Part shown: piece by piece, positions 22,446-31,639 of the stretch | Layout: each line of letters starts with the position of its first letter | Position numbering within the stretch: the first letter of the stretch is position 1 | Assembly (NCBI GenBank): GCA_023014485.1 | Contig: JAJOZX010001001.1 | Span: 186,001 to 250,000, forward strand | Source: Bathynomus jamesi | Taxonomy: Eukaryota > Arthropoda > Malacostraca > Isopoda > Cirolanidae | Direction: 5' to 3' | Length of the DNA stretch: 64,000 nt | Position numbers and translations under genes: made by a program | Notes under the pieces: model-generated | Told to the model about the DNA's origin: nothing | Databases searched by the model: none | What the model saw: the letters and a program-made list of their open reading frames with translations, nothing else

Positions 22446-23439
22446 CAGTGATGGCGAACCTATGACACGCGTGTCAGTAGTGACACGCCGCGGGATTTTA
22501 GGTGACACGCGATGGACTTTGAAATATATTACTTAATTGCTAAGAAATAACTGGGCAAATCTTAACGCACTGCAATGGGAACTTTCATTTTGAACTACGA
22601 CTCATTTTGTTCACAATTGTTAGTTTAGGAATGAACTTTGAAGCATTTTAAAAAATCTTGAACACGCAAAACAGTTTATAGAAGTTCTAAAGTCCGTGAC
22701 TGAGCAATTTTCTTCTAGATTTGTACAATTCAGAGAGTCGGAGAAAACAATACAATTTATAAAGTATCCTGATGAAATGGATTTCGTGGATCTAAATTAA
22801 ATGCGTTTGAGTGGTTGAATTTATGACCTAGAAATGCTGTTAGTAGACTTCCAATCTAACACTATTTAGAATTAAAAATTCATTACTCTTAGAGCTGATT
22901 TAGAAGAACTTGGACGAGAACGTGCACAAGGAATCGTGAATAAAAATTCGGATTGTGAAATTCTGAGAGTGTGGAATTGCATTCCCGAAAATTTTAGTAC
23001 TCTTAATTATTGCAGAAGCACTCCTGACCATTTACTCATCAACATATTCGTGTGAAACACTGTTCTCCACGCTAAATAATATCAAAACCACCAAGAGAAA
23101 CAGAATGGGTGATGACTTGAGTGTTGCCTGCGTAGCATTAAAATGTACACGCTATACACCTCCCATAAAGGAGTTGTCTTTTGGAACTCAGCAACCAAAA
23201 AGTCACTAAATTTAAGGTAATTTTTTAATTTCTTTTATTAACTTAATTTTATCTGTATATTTTGAACTCTCAATGTATATTTTATTAAACTCTTAGTTTT
23301 ATAAGTATATTAAAAAATAGCCCGCTTATCTATAGATATTTTCCTAAACCTAAAATACACGTGAGTGACACGCTAAAAACAGAATTATTGAAGAAATTCA
23401 AATTTTGACACGCTGGGCTAAAAAGGTTCGCCATCCCTG
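22446..23439 (+). mobile_element. hAT element (ZBED-type transposase relic)
   Basis: Ends CAGTGATGGCGAACC and, inverted, CAGGGATGGCGAACC, typical hAT termini. The flanking arm sequence GACTAGA is repeated on both sides with two or three extra bases at the left, consistent with an 8-bp duplication that has since mutated. The interior has scattered pieces of transposase, the clearest near 23070-23150 with LNNIKTTKRNRMGDDLSVACV, the C-terminal dimerisation region. Non-autonomous. Confidence 0.8.
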
Positions 23440-23448
23440 GACTAGAGG

Positions 23449-23820
23449 GTCATCCAGCTTATACAACTTTATAAACTTAAGTAATAACATAGTTATACGT
23501 TAATATGAACTAGAGGTTCTAGTTAATATGTATTTTAGTATCAAAACCAATTTTCATACAACAGACTATCTAATAGTTATCAGATCGACAGTGGTCTCTG
23601 ACTTTTGCACAGTACTGTATTAGAACGATTGAGAGTCATCCAGCTTAAACAACTTTATACACTTAAGTAATAACATAGTTATACGTTAATATGAACCAGA
23701 GGTTCTAGTTAATATGTATTTTAGTATCAAAACCAATTTTCATACAACAGACTATCTAATAGTTATCAGATCGACAGTGGTCTCTGACTTTTGCACAGTA
23801 CTGTATTAGAACGATTGAGG
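23449..23820. repeat. 186-bp tandem duplication of the Tc1-like right tip
   Basis: Two copies at 186-bp spacing (23449-23634, 23635-23820), nearly identical. Each contains the last 170 bp of the element, the TA and the first 14 bases of the interrupted penton gene, so the duplication happened after insertion. Confidence 0.9.
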
Positions 23821-23894
23821 GAAAAAATTTCCCATTCGGTGATGGGAGCTTAACAGTGAAACTACACTTTAGCCGTTTATAATTACTCGAAGGC

Positions 23895-24215
23895 CATTCA
23901 CAGTCTACCGAGGAGTGAGATACCAGCGTGGAAGTGGACTTGGATCCATTTTTTCATCTATACTACGCACCGCTGTCCCACTGTTGAAGAGGGGTGCCAG
24001 GTTACCTAGGGCGGAAGGCGTTACAAACAGGTTTTAACGCGGCAGAAGACATAATGGGCGAAACTAAGCCTAAAGATGCTCTAAAAAAACATTTAAAACG
24101 TACACGGGACGAAATCATCAAAGATGCAAAGAGAAAAATGGGTGGTAGCGGAAAGAAGAGATCTGCCAGGAAGAAGGGGTTACCATCACCTGGCGCTAAA
24201 CATAAAAGGAAATGA
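23895..24215 (+). pseudogene. Small basic Polinton protein, frameshifted
   Basis: The first frame has FTVYRGVRYQRGSGLGSIF and RTAVPLLKRGA. A shift near 23998 leads to YLGRKALQTGFNAAEDIMGE and a Lys-rich tail to 24215. No ATG remains at the expected start, where AGG stands. The Gly-rich start, amphipathic middle and basic tail are common to a small gene beside the capsid genes of Polintons. A virion-core or membrane-active role has been suggested for it by analogy. Confidence 0.65.
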
Positions 24216-24360
24216 AAAACGAAGTGCTCTAAGCGTATGAAACCTATGGCTGATCATTTTTTAACTGATATAAGCTGAGGACACTACTCTCACGAATCAT
24301 AGGCTATCTAATTCTTGTCGAGGGAGGTGGCACTATTTCTGATTCGTCAAGGCGCGTTTC

Positions 24361-25692
24361 ATCCATCCATGTAGTACACAATGCTGTAAATCGGCATTGT
24401 CCCTCTTTCATATGCCCCCCACTCAGGTCTCTATTGAGCATAGCGACTTTATTACAATTAACCCATTAAACACAATTAGTTCGCCGAGTGCCCCTATAGA
24501 ATTCGTGATACCCAGCTCAGGCCCTTACATTTTTGACCCCAGCTGCATACACATGTATGCTAAACTGCGTATAGCCCATTCTGATGGAACGGACTGCGAT
24601 GATAGTTACTCTGCCTACCCTGAAACCAACTTTTTACACTCTATATTCAGTCAGTGTGAGGTGTATTTAAACCAGTTTAACATCTCGGCATGAACGGGGT
24701 ACTACCACATATTAGTCTATCTGGAAAATGTCCTCAACTTTTCAAAAGAAGCGAAGGACACCTTTTTAACCGCCGACGGATATTACCATACTAAAGATGA
24801 AAATGGTATAATGGATAAATTTAAAAATTCTACAAAAAAGATATACGAATGTTTTGGACGTCTTCATACAGGTTTCAAATTTCAGGAGAAACTGCTTATG
24901 AACGGGGTGGATATGAAGTTGAAGCATACCCGCACGATTTCTGAAATCTGCATAAATCTGGGGTCTGATCAAGAAGAGGGCGCGAAACCCGTTGTGATTC
25001 ACATCATGGAGACGTATTTGCGTATACGCCAAGTGAAATTAAGTTCGGCAAAACAAATAGAAATTGAGAAAGACTTAATACATGCCACAGTAAAATACCC
25101 AATTAACAGGGTACAGATCAAACTATACATGGTGCCCGCCGGGTTGGCCTCGAAGCAACTAGAAAACGTGGCCCTTGGAGTCCTACCTAAAAGGATATTA
25201 ATTGGAATGCAGGACCACGCCTCGACAAATGGAAAATATAAAAAGAGTGCCTTTAAATTCGAGAATTTCGGCCTTAAAAATATTACTTTATACATAAATG
25301 GCATCGCTTTGGGAGGGACCATGATTACGGACTACTCATCAGACGCCGTGTTCCCGCTCTGTGCGAGAGCATATAGTAGTCTGGCTCATAATACAGGCGC
25401 CTGTGACGAACTTGGGTTTCGTGTAACGCAGAAAGAATTTGTCGAAGAATTTAACATTTATTCATTTGATATTACGCCTGACTTGTCTGCTGGCGCAAAT
25501 ACGCCTTTAAGTCCACAGCAGAGTGGGAATATCTCAGTCAGATTGGAATTTGCTAAGCCTATAGACGCGCCTATTAGTGTACGCGTTTACCTCGAATCAC
25601 AGGCACTAATAGAAGTTGATCGTTTCAGGAACGTGGTCACAGACCAGACTTTTAAAATGGATGCGAATACTCCAGAGAGTAATGAAAAGTGA
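24361..25692 (+). pseudogene. Polinton major capsid protein (double jelly-roll)
   Basis: One frame from about 24361 to 25692 reads through with a single in-frame TGA at 24691-24693. Landmarks: LSLFHMPPTQVSIEHSDF near the N-terminus, NFLHSIFSQCEVYLN, FKFQEKLLMNGVDM, VRVYLESQALIEVDRFRN at the C-terminus. This is the hexon-like major capsid protein of Polintons (annotated F54H12.2-like in many genomes). No ATG is visible in frame just upstream, where a TGA lies at about 24338. It is the best preserved of the capsid genes. Confidence 0.9.
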
Positions 25693-26143
25693 CCGTTTCA
25701 CACGCTCCAAATTTATCGGTGTGTTTGCGAAGAATGAAATATTGAAGTTGCCAAGTACGAGAGAATGGTTTAGCTTTATCGTTAACACCGACATTGTGGC
25801 GGGTGAGGGGATTCATTGGTTTGCAATCTATTTTTAAAATAGGGAAAGAATGTACTATTACGATTCACTCGGCTCTCAGCCCTGGAATGATCCTGTTATA
25901 GTAAAATTAATTGAGCAGATACATGTACCTGAGATTGTATGGAACCAATACCGTTTTCAAGGATATTAAAGCGAAACGTGCGGCTTGTATTGCATTTCAT
26001 TTCTCCTGCACATGTCATGTGAGAAGGGATTTATAAATTTTTAAAAATTATTCGATTTGTGCGCCACTGAGATGAATGATAAACGTGTATGCAGACAGAT
26101 AAAAAAAATGTTCCCATATGTTAGCACCCGTTGTATTGTGTAA
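25682..26143 (+). pseudogene. PRO: Polinton maturation protease (Ulp1/adenain-like), three stops
   Basis: Starts at 25682, overlapping the capsid gene end. The catalytic set is recognisable: His in GEGIHWFAIYF, Asp in YYYDSLGSQPW, Gln in NQYRFQGY, Cys in CGLYCISF. The frame is kept throughout but carries TAA codons at about 25835, 25967 and 26041. About 150 residues, the usual short form. In the family it cleaves capsid precursors. Confidence 0.88.
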
Positions 26144-27357
26144 AGGTGTTGTTGTTGTTGTTTAGCCGATCAGCCCACTCTGATCGAGCAAGCCGGCGGC
26201 ACGCAGGTAACCGATCGCCCTCTCCGGAGTGGACCAGAGGATCAGCGCACTGGTGATGTTGTGTTCGTTGTTGTGCTAGAGCGGTACAGTCTGTCATAAT
26301 GTGTTCAATTGTTTGTGGTGTGTCATGGCACAGGTGGCATGTGTCGTCTGTGGAGTTGTCTAGTCTGGGTTTATATGTCCGTAAGTTGGGGTGATGTCCA
26401 CATCGGAATCGTGCTAAGTTAACTCGATCCGATCTGCTCAGGCTGATCTCTGACCTTTTAATGGGTGGCAGCTTCGCACCTAGGACCGCATTCGGACTGA
26501 CTCGTGTCAGTGCTTTGTGGGTTATGGGTGTGTGTGTGTGTGTGGTGTGTGTGTGTGTGTTTTCTGTACTGTGTGATGTCTGGGGCGTGGTATGGAATGG
26601 AGTATTTGGTTATAATATTTCTCTGGTGTTACCTTAATGGTGCGAGGTGTCGCTGCATGATTGTACCTGTAGTGGCAAGGGTGTTGTGGGTTAGTTGTCG
26701 CTGCTGCCATGAATTGTGTTCCCCTCATGTCTAAATGTTCCCTAACTTTCAGTGTTTTTGTTTCTGTGTGCGGGTGTTCTATTGGTGTTGTTTGAGTGCA
26801 TCCTGTAATGATACGAAGTGCGTTGTTTTGTATGGTCTGCAAGGTGTTTATGTGTGTGTTTGAGAAAATGGGTGCCCGAACTAGCATAGTCCATAACTGA
26901 GCGAATATATTGTTTGTATATGAGTGATGTTGTTTCCTGCTGGTGTCCAAAGTTTGTGCCTGTTAGTACCCTAAGCGTGTTAAGTCTTGACGTACATTTG
27001 TTTTTAATATCCTGAATGTGGTTTGCAAAAGATAATGATGTGTTGTATGTGACTTTCAAGTATTTTTGTCCTGTGAGTGTGTGGAATGTTGGTGTTGTTT
27101 AGTGTAAGCTGTGGAGTTATCTGTTGTTCCTTTGTATTGCTTGTAAGCAAGGCGATGGTTGATTTTGTGGGTGCTACTTTGAGTCTATTCTGTGTGAGCC
27201 AGTCTTGTATACTGTTTATATATGTTTGTAGGTTATTTGTATCGGTGTTGATGTTGTTTTGGGTGGATGTTCGAGTGATGTCTTCTCATAAGATGATAAG
27301 GTAAGCTTTCTCTCTATGGGTGCTGGAATGTCATGCGTATATCTATATTGTGTAAAG
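26134..27357 (-). mobile_element. 5'-truncated non-LTR retrotransposon (jockey/I-like)
   Basis: The body is 26146-27345, flanked by a 12-bp direct repeat TATTGTGTAAAG (26134-26145, 27346-27357). The 3' end (left) reads GGTGTTGTTGTTG on plus, that is, a CAA-repeat tail. It is truncated inside the reverse transcriptase, as is usual for these elements. It landed two bases after the protease stop. Confidence 0.88.
26500..27065 (-). pseudogene. LINE reverse-transcriptase C-terminal fragment
   Basis: Two frames: the first, starting about 27059, has VTYNTSLSFANHIQDIKNK and TSLIYKQYIRSVMDYASS; the second has LQTIQNNALRIITGCTQTT. These are the post-catalytic blocks (thumb and connection) of jockey/I-clade reverse transcriptases. 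The catalytic FADD region is missing through 5' truncation. A (CA)n tract interrupts the end. Confidence 0.82.
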
Positions 27358-27494
27358 TTGTATATACATTTGTAACTGTAAAATATAGCCATTAAGACTT
27401 ATTTAACGGACACTGGTTCCGCTTTGTACATGTTTTCTACCATTTAATAAATGAAAATACAATGTGTTTTGTTCTTAACCTCAAAAATACTTAC

Positions 27495-27653
27495 ATTAGT
27501 TCCACGATGACCTGGCACTCGCTGGACCGGATGTGAGCCAATACCTCGACTTCTGTATTCAGGTCATTGGGTTGGCTGTGCGGAGAAGCATCCATATCAT
27601 TTATTCCCCTTTCATCAAAAGTAGCTATAACACGATCATGTTCTGCATCGATC
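27495..27653 (-). other. Candidate host-gene exon
   Basis: On the minus strand a T-rich stretch with CTTAAC (branch-point-like) leads to ACATTATAG, then 159 bp with one open frame (53 codons, e.g. VIATFDERGINDMDASPHSQ), then the donor GTAAGTAT. The flanking introns are AT-rich while the exon is GC-richer. Both boundaries are in the same phase (2). The other two frames have stops. I do not recognise the peptide. It could also be an exon of an unknown element. Confidence 0.45.
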
Positions 27654-27803
27654 CTATAATGTTAAGTAAAAATAAAGAGGTACAATAAGAGAAACAGCTA
27701 CGAATGTAAAAAATTATAAAAAGATATAATTCTTAAAAGTTTGGGTAATTTGAAAATCCTACTGCGATGCTAAATTATCGAGAAAAATATTATTAAAGCT
27801 CCA

Positions 27804-27805
<2 letters not shown>

Positions 27806-27853
<48 letters not shown>

Positions 27854-28373
27854 GTGGACCAGATATCCGCATCAGCATCCGCATCTGCGGATATTCGCAT
27901 CATTTTTAACATCCGCATCCGCTTCCGCACTTCTGACTGCGGATGATATACGGATATTACCTCTAATAAATTATGCAATTTACAACTAAATTAAATTATA
28001 AAGTAGCTTATAAGGCCCAGTCATGCACATTTCATGTAAAGTATTAATTAGTAATGAACAAACAAATATATAAACCTCAAAATATAAATACCTGGTAACA
28101 CAGAAAATTGAATGAAACTTGTTTCATTCAAATTTCTGTTGCTGAAACTCTTGAGAAAGTTATTATTTTTATCATATTGAAAATATTGTTATTAATTTTA
28201 ATTCTTATGCATTGCCTGCCATAACAGTAATATCACGAAATTTGAAAAATTATGTCATATATTCATAATTCTATATTATATTGATAGATTAACTAAATAT
28301 CCGCATCCGCGGATATTGAAATTAAAGATCCGCTCCGCATCAGCGGATGTTGAAAAACTGACATCCTGTCCAC

Positions 28374-28425
<52 letters not shown>
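27806..28425. mobile_element. Miniature element with GGTGGAC ends between (TA)n tracts
   Basis: 27851-28375 starts GTGGTGGACCAGATATCC and ends with the inverse GTCCACCA. Both sub-terminal regions are packed with ATCCGCATCCGC/GCGGATGCGGAT motifs. Flanked by TA runs at about 27808-27850 and 28379-28421, so any duplication of TA sequence is hidden. No coding frame. Confidence 0.6.
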
Positions 28426-28426
<1 letters not shown>

Positions 28427-28690
28427 AAATAATCATGATCGAAATAGACAATATTTAAAAACGTAATGGGATTAATTTTTTACTTTTTAGAAAAATTTAG
28501 AATAAAGCTAGGTTAGACTAACAGCAAATTGTAACCATAAACAGATATCCTGAAAGTTTTTGGGTGCTAAGATATCGTCTGCCTGCAACGGGATTCGAGC
28601 CCGCATGCAATTCTTAATAGTTTTTAATATTTCTAATGAGAGTAGACAATAATTAAAAACCTATTGCTTTTCACCCAAACTATACACAGA
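28421..28690. repeat. Dispersed repeat, also near 33060-33290 and 33340-33560
   Basis: Shared blocks are ATGCCGAAATAA, AATAAAGCTAGGTTA, CAGCAAATTGTAA, CAGATATC and CGTCTGCCTGCAACG. This copy has GATTCGAGCCCG, like a tRNA T-arm. The copies adjoin TA runs. Perhaps a SINE, but no polymerase III A box is evident. Confidence 0.55.
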
Positions 28691-28693
28691 TGA

Positions 28694-28734
<41 letters not shown>

Positions 28735-28739
<5 letters not shown>

Positions 28740-29468
28740 GGTGGGCCGAAAGTCTGGATCCATAGGAAAATATTTATTTTAATACATAAATTATAACAAA
28801 TGGTAAATACTTAAAATGAATATCAACTTTAACTCGTAAATGCGTATCCGTGATACTGTACAGTAGTTCGTACTCCAGTATAAATACTCAAATACTTTTT
28901 TCATTTCAGCCAAGAAATGGCTTCGAATCTAACATCAGAAGACCGGGTAGAACTTGTGCTCATGTACGCAAGACAGGGCGCTACACACAGAGAAGTTGCT
29001 ACCGAATTCAATAGAAATCATCCTGATAAGCATCCAGTAACACACGCGACTGTTGGCAAGTTGTCTAAACGTTTCAAAGAAACAGGAAGTGTACATGATC
29101 GACGGCGTTCTGGTTGTCCAAAAACTGCAACTGATGAAAATACCTCTGCAATGGTATGTGAAACTTTAACGAATAGTCCAGTAAAGTCAACAAGAAGATT
29201 ATCAAATGAAACACGCATCTCGAGAACGTCAATTCGAAGAATTATTAAAAATCAAATTCCATCCCTAAGTGTCTCAATGTCAGAGGCCGCCAATTTGAGC
29301 ATTTGTTATAATTTGTTGTTTATACTGGAGTACGAACCACTGTACAGTATCACGGATACGCATTTACGAGTTAAAGTTGATATTCATTTTAAGTATTTAC
29401 CATTTGTTGTAATTTATGTATTAAAATAAATATTTTCCTATGGATCCAGACTTTCGGCCCACCCTGTA
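28735..29468 (+). mobile_element. Mariner derivative with long inverted ends, DNA-binding half only
   Basis: 28737-29466, ends CAGGGTGGGCCGAAAG and inverse, TA on both sides, inserted in a (TA)n tract. Inverted arms are about 130-150 bp. The interior keeps only the N-terminal half of the transposase. Confidence 0.88.
28917..29429 (+). CDS. Mariner transposase DNA-binding domain, orphan
   Basis: MASNLTSEDRVELVLMYARQ starts an intact frame with two helix-turn-helix regions (AAT..HREVATEFNRNHP and SRTSIRRIIKNQ) and the GRP-like RRRSGCPKTATDEN between. After about residue 120 the frame runs into the right inverted arm. There is no catalytic Asp. An acceptor-like TTTCATTTCAG lies just upstream. 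Confidence 0.75.
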   Translation: MASNLTSEDRVELVLMYARQGATHREVATEFNRNHPDKHPVTHATVGKLSKRFKETGSVHDRRRSGCPKTATDENTSAMVCETLTNSPVKSTRRLSNETRISRTSIRRIIKNQIPSLSVSMSEAANLSICYNLLFILEYEPLYSITDTHLRVKVDIHFKYLPFVVIYVLK

Positions 29469-29495
29469 TATATATAATATATATATATATATATG

Positions 29496-30230
29496 TACAG
29501 GGTGGGCCGAAAGTCTTGATCCATAGGAAAATATTTATTTTAATACATAAATTACAACAAATGGTAAATACTTAAAATGAATATCAACTTTAACTCGTAA
29601 ATGCGTATCCGTGATACTGTACAGTGGTTCGTACTCCAGTATAAACAACAAATTATAACAAATGCTCAAATTGGCGGCCTCTGACATCGAGACACTTAGG
29701 GATGGAATTTATGATATTTAAAAATTCTTCGAATTGACGTTCTCGAGATGCGTGCTTCATTTGGTAATCTTCTTGTTGACTTTACTGGACTATTCGTTAA
29801 AGTTTCACATACCATTGCAGAGGTATTTTCATCAGTTGCAGTTTTTGGACGACCAGAACGCCGTCGATCATGTACACTTTCTGTTTCTTTGAAACGTTTA
29901 AACAACTTGCCAACAGTCGCATGTGTTACTGGATGCTTATCAGGATGATTTCTATTGAATTCGGTAGCAACTTCTCTGTGTGTAGCGCCCTGTCTTGCGT
30001 ACATGAGCAAAAGTTCTACCCGGTCTTCTGTTGTTAGATTCGAAGCCATTTCTGGGCTGAAATAAAAAAGTATTTGAGTATTTATACTGGAGTACGAACT
30101 ACTGTACAGTATCACGGATACGCATTTACGAGTTAAAGTTGATATTCATTTTATGTATTTACCATTTGTTGTAATTTATGTATTAAAATAAATATTTTCC
30201 TATGGATCCAGACTTTCGGCCCACCCTGTA
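29496..30230 (-). mobile_element. Second copy of the same mariner derivative, inverted
   Basis: 29498-30228, same CAGGGTGGGCCGAAAG ends and TA flanks, opposite orientation, 31 bp from the first copy. Nearly identical in sequence. Together the pair is an inverted repeat with arms of about 730 bp. Confidence 0.88.
29696..30049 (-). CDS. Mariner transposase DNA-binding domain, orphan (second copy)
   Basis: Same protein as at 28917 (MASNLTTEDRVELLLMYARQ) with a few substitutions. It ends after the second helix-turn-helix at 29696. The start chosen is 30049, matching the first copy. The catalytic half is again absent. Confidence 0.75.
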   Translation of the reverse strand: MASNLTTEDRVELLLMYARQGATHREVATEFNRNHPDKHPVTHATVGKLFKRFKETESVHDRRRSGRPKTATDENTSAMVCETLTNSPVKSTRRLPNEARISRTSIRRIFKYHKFHP

Positions 30231-30320
30231 TATATATATATATGAAAATTATTTCACGAAAGTAACACGTGAAAAATAATTATGATGAATAAAACCACGA
30301 AGGAAAGGAAACATACAATG

Positions 30321-30360
30321 GTGCTCAAGCGCTTTCGTCTAATGACATCCTCAGGAACAC
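30321..30360 (-). ncRNA. Hammerhead-ribozyme-like motif 1
   Basis: On minus: stem I GTGTTC/GAGCAC, core CTGAGGA, stem II GTC-ATTA-GAC with one unpaired T, GAA, self-complementary AGCGCT as stem III, and T at the cleavage position. All three stems and the invariant core are present. Penelope-like elements are known to carry such motifs, with a short stem III that works as a dimer. Confidence 0.7.
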
Positions 30361-30386
30361 TGAAGTACATAAAGAATTACAGCCTA

Positions 30387-31281
30387 TACAGGGTGTACAT
30401 AAAGTCAGGATCTATTTTTGTGAAGCACTTGGAAATTATATGGAATTCAATCATAAAATGATAAAGTGGTAACATTTATTAAATAATTAAGAGTAGGATT
30501 CGACGTGACGCCCATCAGTATCCCTGCACAGCTCAAATCGTTCCGCAGCATTTCTAAACACATTCTGGAGCATTTGCGGGGTTATGTTATCTGCAGCAGT
30601 TCGTATACGTGTACGTAAGTTTTCAAGACTCGTAATCTTCGTCTGATAGACGTGCGATTTGCTAAAGCCCCATGCAAAGAAATCTAAAGGGGTTAAATCT
30701 GGTGATCTCGCTGGCCAAGGTCTGTTGCTTCCGCGTCCGATCCAGCGATTTGGAAAACGTCCATTTAGATAATCCTGAACAATTTTGGCATAGTGACAAG
30801 GAGCACCATCATGTTGATAGACGACGGGGATAGGATTGTTAGTACCGTCGTCTATCAACATGATGGTGCTCCTTGTCACTATGCCAAAATTGTTCAGGAT
30901 TATCTAAATGGACGTTTTCCAAATCGCTGGATCGGACGCGGAAGCAACAGACCTTGGCCAGCGAGATCACCAGATTTAACCCCTTTAGATTTCTTTGCAT
31001 GGGGCTTTAGCAAATCGCACGTCTATCAGACGAAGATTACGAGTCTTGAAAACTTACGTACACGTATACGAACTGCTGCAGATAACATAACCCCGCAAAT
31101 TCTCCAGAATGTGTTTAGAAATGCTGCGGAACGATTTGAGCTGTGCAGGGATACTGATGGGCGTCACGTCGAATCCTACTCTTAATTATTTAATGTTACC
31201 ACTTTATCATTTTATGATTGAATTCCATATAATTTCCAAGTGCTTCACAAAAATAGATCCTGACTTTATGTACACCTTGTA
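30387..31281. mobile_element. Perfectly palindromic mariner derivative
   Basis: 30389-31279 (891 bp), ends CAGGGTGTACATAAAGTC and near-inverse, TA on both sides. The two halves are inverted copies of about 430 bp around a centre at 30836. Each half encodes the same catalytic-domain piece, read outward: 30487-30879 on minus and 30793-31185 on plus. Inserted in the Penelope-like arm. Confidence 0.9.
30793..31185 (+). pseudogene. DD41D mariner transposase C-terminal half (mirrored at 30487-30879, minus)
   Basis: The frame holds YQHDGAPCHYAKIV (second catalytic Asp) and WPARSPDLTPLDFFAWG (third), with 41 residues between, the DD41D spacing, followed by the normal C-terminus to HVESYS. The N-terminal binding domain and first Asp are absent. 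The mirror copy on the minus strand differs by a few residues at the centre. Confidence 0.85.
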
Positions 31282-31639
31282 TATAGATTACAGAAAAAAA
31301 AATATATATACAATAAACGGAGAAACAAACTTAAAGGATTGTGGGAGGGGCACACAGATTTATAAGGAAAAACTCGATTTTTAGCACAAGATTAAATGAA
31401 TTGTTTCCAACCAATGTTATAGATAAAAAAATATACAAATTTATACTGGAAATCTGTCCGGGTTTTAGCACTCTGCTCTTTTTGTATATAGAAATTGAAA
31501 ATTATCGATTTTTAGCGCAAGATTAAATGAATTGTTTCCAACCAATGTTATAGATAAAAAAAAAATATATACAAATTATACTGGAAATCTGCCCGGGTTT
31601 TAGCACTCTACCCTTTTCTGTATATAAAAATTGAAAAAT

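Larger units (their letters stand above)
19161..23805. mobile_element. Tc1-like element with about 410-bp inverted ends, nested
   Basis: Ends CAGTACTGTGCAAAA (19163) and its inverse ending at 23803 are flanked by TA (19161-19162 and 23804-23805). The left arm is 19163-19206 plus 21580-21945, the right arm 22203-22443 plus 23440-23803. The arms match over about 400 bp once two guest elements are set aside. The unique centre holds only a helix-turn-helix coding frame. The right tip is tandemly duplicated. It sits in the penton gene. Confidence 0.9.
18400..23882 (+). pseudogene. Polinton minor capsid (penton-type) gene, split by a transposon
   Basis: The start at 18400 (MAPSHFYVTLPSS) is the typical beginning of this Polinton gene. 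Pieces in shifting frames run to about 19160, including ELERVSYEVGLCGLQ and SFSITYDKPHYVNVAT. A Tc1-like element then intervenes. The gene resumes at 23806 with the usual C-terminus (FPFGDGSLTVKLHF) and stops at 23882. Removing the element and one TA leaves the flanks in frame. Several frameshifts before 19000 are independent damage. The family is a single jelly-roll capsid vertex protein, from published Polinton comparisons. Confidence 0.85.
9215..26145. mobile_element. Polinton/Maverick element, decayed and multiply interrupted
   Basis: Hallmark genes occur together: protein-primed family B DNA polymerase, packaging-type ATPase, rve integrase with chromodomain, minor (penton-type) and major (double-jelly-roll) capsid genes and an adenovirus/Ulp1-like cysteine protease. 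The outer limits are only approximate: I found no terminal inverted repeats, and insertions of copy C on the left and a LINE on the right have obscured both sides. The real right end may lie between 27358 and 27490. Gene order is polymerase side on minus and capsid side on plus, with divergent transcription from about 15.6 kb. All genes but a few small ones carry frameshifts or stops, so this is an inactive copy. Confidence 0.9.

Noticed and set aside
9215..26145. Recent viral integration
   Set aside because: Capsid genes are present, but the frameshifts, stops and nested insertions show an old Polinton copy.
28570..28620. Second tRNA-like site (GATTCGAGCCCG)
   Set aside because: Only a T-arm-like stretch; no A box or acceptor pairing, and the other copies of the repeat have lost it.
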